This document shows, one piece after another, positions 44,684 to 46,602 of a stretch of DNA of 46,602 nt. The position numbers and the translations under genes were made by a program. The DNA comes from an uncultured Robiginitomaculum sp. (lineage in GTDB: Bacteria; Pseudomonadota; Alphaproteobacteria; Caulobacterales; Maricaulaceae), in contig CALLXE010000013.1 in the NCBI GenBank assembly GCA_938015875.1, forward strand, positions 1 through 46,602. The letters run 5' to 3'. Position 1 is the stretch's first letter, and every line of letters begins with the position of its first letter. Below the pieces are notes generated by a model, which did no database searches, was not told where the DNA came from, and saw only the letters and a program-made list of their open reading frames with translations.

Positions 44684-46489
44684 CTATTCAATCGGCAGAT
44701 TTAATTTCAAATGCAGCTCTTTGAGAGCTTTCGGATCGACCTCTGACGGGGCGTTCATCATCAAATCCTGCGCGCTTTGGTTCATCGGGAACAGGATAAC
44801 CTCGCGGATATTTTCCGCGCCCGCGAGCAGCATGACGATGCGATCAACACCGGGAGCAATACCGCCATGGGGCGGCGCGCCATATTTAAACGCGTTGATC
44901 ATGCCGGCAAACTCTTCATCCACAGTGGCGTTATCGTAACCGGCGATTTCAAACGCCTTATACATGACGTCGACTTTGTGGTTTCGGATTGCGCCGGAAG
45001 ACAACTCGACACCGTTACAGACAATATCATATTGATAGGCCAAAATGTCGAGCGGGTCTTTAGTCTCAAGCGCTTCCATTCCGCCTTGGGGCATAGAGAA
45101 CGGGTTATGGGAGAAGTCGACTTTTTTGTTATCTTCGTCCCATTCATACATCGGGAAATCAACAATCCAACAGAATTTAAAACCGGCGTCCTTGTCGATT
45201 AAATCAAGATCAGCGGCCACTTTATTACGCGCTGCGCCGGCCAATTTATAGGCGTCGTTTTTCTTACCCGCAGAGAAGAAAATACCGTCACCGGCGCCAA
45301 GGCCCATTTTCTCGAGAAGCTTGGCTAAATGCTCCGGCTTAAAGTTTTTCAGGACAGGGTCGCGGCTGGTCACATTGCCGTCTTCATCCGCCTCAAGACG
45401 CGCATAGCCCAGGCCGGGCGCCTGCATGTCTTTTTTGGCCCACTTATCCATAGAGTCAAAGAATTTACGCGACTGATTCGCCGCAGCCCCCGGCGCGGGG
45501 ATTGCGATAACCTTGCCGCCGCCGCCTACGATTTTGGCAAATAAGCCAAAGCCGGTCAGAGCCTCGTCAGGGAAAAACTCTGATACATCTGAGATTTCAA
45601 ACGGAATACGCAGATCAGGTTTATCGGAGCCGTATTTCTCCATAGACTCTTTATAAGGGATGCGCGGGAACGGGGTTTGAACTTCGCGGCCGTTTGCAAA
45701 CTCTTGGAACACGCCGGCCATGACAGGCTCGATCGCAGCGAACACGTCTTCTTGGGTGGCGTAGCTCATCTCAATATCAAGCTGATAAAACTCGCCCGGG
45801 CTACGGTCGGCGCGGGCATCTTCGTCGCGGAAACATGGCGCAATTTGGAAATAGCGGTCAAAACCGGCAACCATGATCAATTGCTTAAACTGCTGCGGCG
45901 CTTGCGGCAGGGCGTAAAACTGACCGGGGTTAAGGCGGGACGGTACAAGGAAGTCGCGCGCGCCTTCAGGGGAACTGGCCGTCAAAATGGGTGTTTGAAA
46001 CTCCATAAATCCGCCGTCAATCATGCGCTTGCGCAAGCTGGCAATGATTTGGATGCGCAGGATAATGTTTTTGTGCAAAGTTTCGCGGCGTAAATCGAGG
46101 TAACGGTGACGCAAGCGAATTTCCTCGGGATAATCCTGCTCTCCGGCCACCGGCAAAGGCAGCGGCGCAGCAGCGTTTTCAACAATCGCGGTATCAGCAC
46201 GAAGCTCGACCGCGCCTGTCGACATTTTATCATTTACGGCGACATCATCGCGGGCGAGGAGTTCCCCGGTCACAGTCAAAACACTCTCAACCGTGGCGCG
46301 TTTCAACGACTCATAAAAGTCAACATTGGGATAAACGACAACCTGCGTCATGCCGTAATGGTCACGCAAATCAATAAACAGCGCATTGGCATGTTCACGT
46401 TTGGAATGAAGCCAGCCTGACAATTTAACCGTTTGGCCAACATCAGAAATGCGCAGCGCGCCGCAAGTATGGGTCCGAAATTCGTGCAT
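44684..46489 (-). CDS. aspS: Aspartate-tRNA ligase
   Basis: 601 residues from the ATG at 46489, which has AGGAGA five bases upstream; an earlier in-frame start (46525) lacks one. It charges tRNA-Asp with aspartate. The N-terminal OB fold ([20 protein letters not shown]) binds the anticodon. The class II catalytic core shows [20 protein letters not shown], the motif 2 region [20 protein letters not shown] and motif 3 [15 protein letters not shown]. The bacterial-type GAD insertion lies between motifs 2 and 3. If the organism lacks asparaginyl-tRNA synthetase, this enzyme may also charge tRNA-Asn for GatCAB; the sequence alone does not decide that. It converges on the pentapeptide gene. Nothing recognisable lies in the 113 bases between its start and the window end. 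Confidence 0.97.
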   Translation of the reverse strand: MHEFRTHTCGALRISDVGQTVKLSGWLHSKREHANALFIDLRDHYGMTQVVVYPNVDFYESLKRATVESVLTVTGELLARDDVAVNDKMSTGAVELRADTAIVENAAAPLPLPVAGEQDYPEEIRLRHRYLDLRRETLHKNIILRIQIIASLRKRMIDGGFMEFQTPILTASSPEGARDFLVPSRLNPGQFYALPQAPQQFKQLIMVAGFDRYFQIAPCFRDEDARADRSPGEFYQLDIEMSYATQEDVFAAIEPVMAGVFQEFANGREVQTPFPRIPYKESMEKYGSDKPDLRIPFEISDVSEFFPDEALTGFGLFAKIVGGGGKVIAIPAPGAAANQSRKFFDSMDKWAKKDMQAPGLGYARLEADEDGNVTSRDPVLKNFKPEHLAKLLEKMGLGAGDGIFFSAGKKNDAYKLAGAARNKVAADLDLIDKDAGFKFCWIVDFPMYEWDEDNKKVDFSHNPFSMPQGGMEALETKDPLDILAYQYDIVCNGVELSSGAIRNHKVDVMYKAFEIAGYDNATVDEEFAGMINAFKYGAPPHGGIAPGVDRIVMLLAGAENIREVILFPMNQSAQDLMMNAPSEVDPKALKELHLKLNLPIE

Positions 46490-46602
46490 GATGGTCTCCT
46501 GTGGCGCAAGGCCCGAAGGGGCCACCGGATAGACTGTCCGGCGCGCATTTAATGCCTGCGGGGAGTCGGATATTTTGGGTGTGGTGTCAAGTGGGCGCGC
46601 GG

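Overview
The window is a chromosomal segment of an alphaproteobacterium, most likely a Caulobacterales/Maricaulales-type organism (Hyphomonadaceae or Robiginitomaculaceae-like, probably marine). Pointers are the divK-pleD operon facing rpmG with rnr beyond it, a B12-dependent NrdJ with a Cys-rich tail, an alphaproteobacterial serC leader RNA, a DinB with an N-terminal zinc ribbon, GANTC (CcrM-type) sites clustered in control regions and a TTAA-N7-TTAA (CtrA-type) box. GC content is moderate by eye. I see no insertion sequence, prophage, CRISPR array, tRNA or rRNA, and no intergenic gap longer than 300 bases. This is mainly a conserved core region with a few lineage-specific operons.

Layout. 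1-1643: an ECF sigma factor cut by the window edge and a secreted beta-rich protein. 1786-4742: a GbsR/MarR-type regulator, a DUF4166 protein and a saccharopine-dehydrogenase-like/DUF4166 fusion. 4743-7564: a cold shock gene with a structured leader, two lipoproteins, and an ArsM-like methyltransferase coupled to one of them. 7712-12921: purA, a PagL-like lipid A deacylase with a tandem-repeat N terminus, and serC-serA behind a two-hairpin leader. 13009-16862: a LysM lipoprotein, a secreted crystallin-fold Cys-repeat protein and a crescentin-like coiled-coil protein. 17010-21247: glmM divergent from glmS-galU, which together feed amino-sugar and UDP-glucose precursors to the envelope.

21244-27754: a membrane-anchored unknown, then (reading leftwards) nadE, gltX, a GrpE-like membrane protein and an Hsp70-like protein with a hydrophobic C-terminal hairpin. 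The last two overlap and look like a dedicated membrane chaperone pair, the least-described system here. 27832-31088: rnr, a NUDIX hydrolase and rpmG. 31122-32867: divK-pleD, the cell-cycle and c-di-GMP regulators. 32973-34516: dinB behind a strong promoter carrying a near-consensus SOS box. 34531-39003: rpoN and gyrA. 39200-46489: a SodC lipoprotein with an altered zinc ligand, nrdJ, an exported pentapeptide-repeat protein and aspS.

Recurring themes are envelope-directed proteins (at least ten exported or membrane-anchored products) and regulation at the RNA or promoter level: structured leaders on csp, serC, glmS and rpoN, and three genes (gbsR-like, nrdJ, pentapeptide) whose -10 box lies exactly 6 nt before the ATG without a Shine-Dalgarno sequence, implying leaderless mRNAs. 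All functional calls come from reading motifs by eye; no database search was run.
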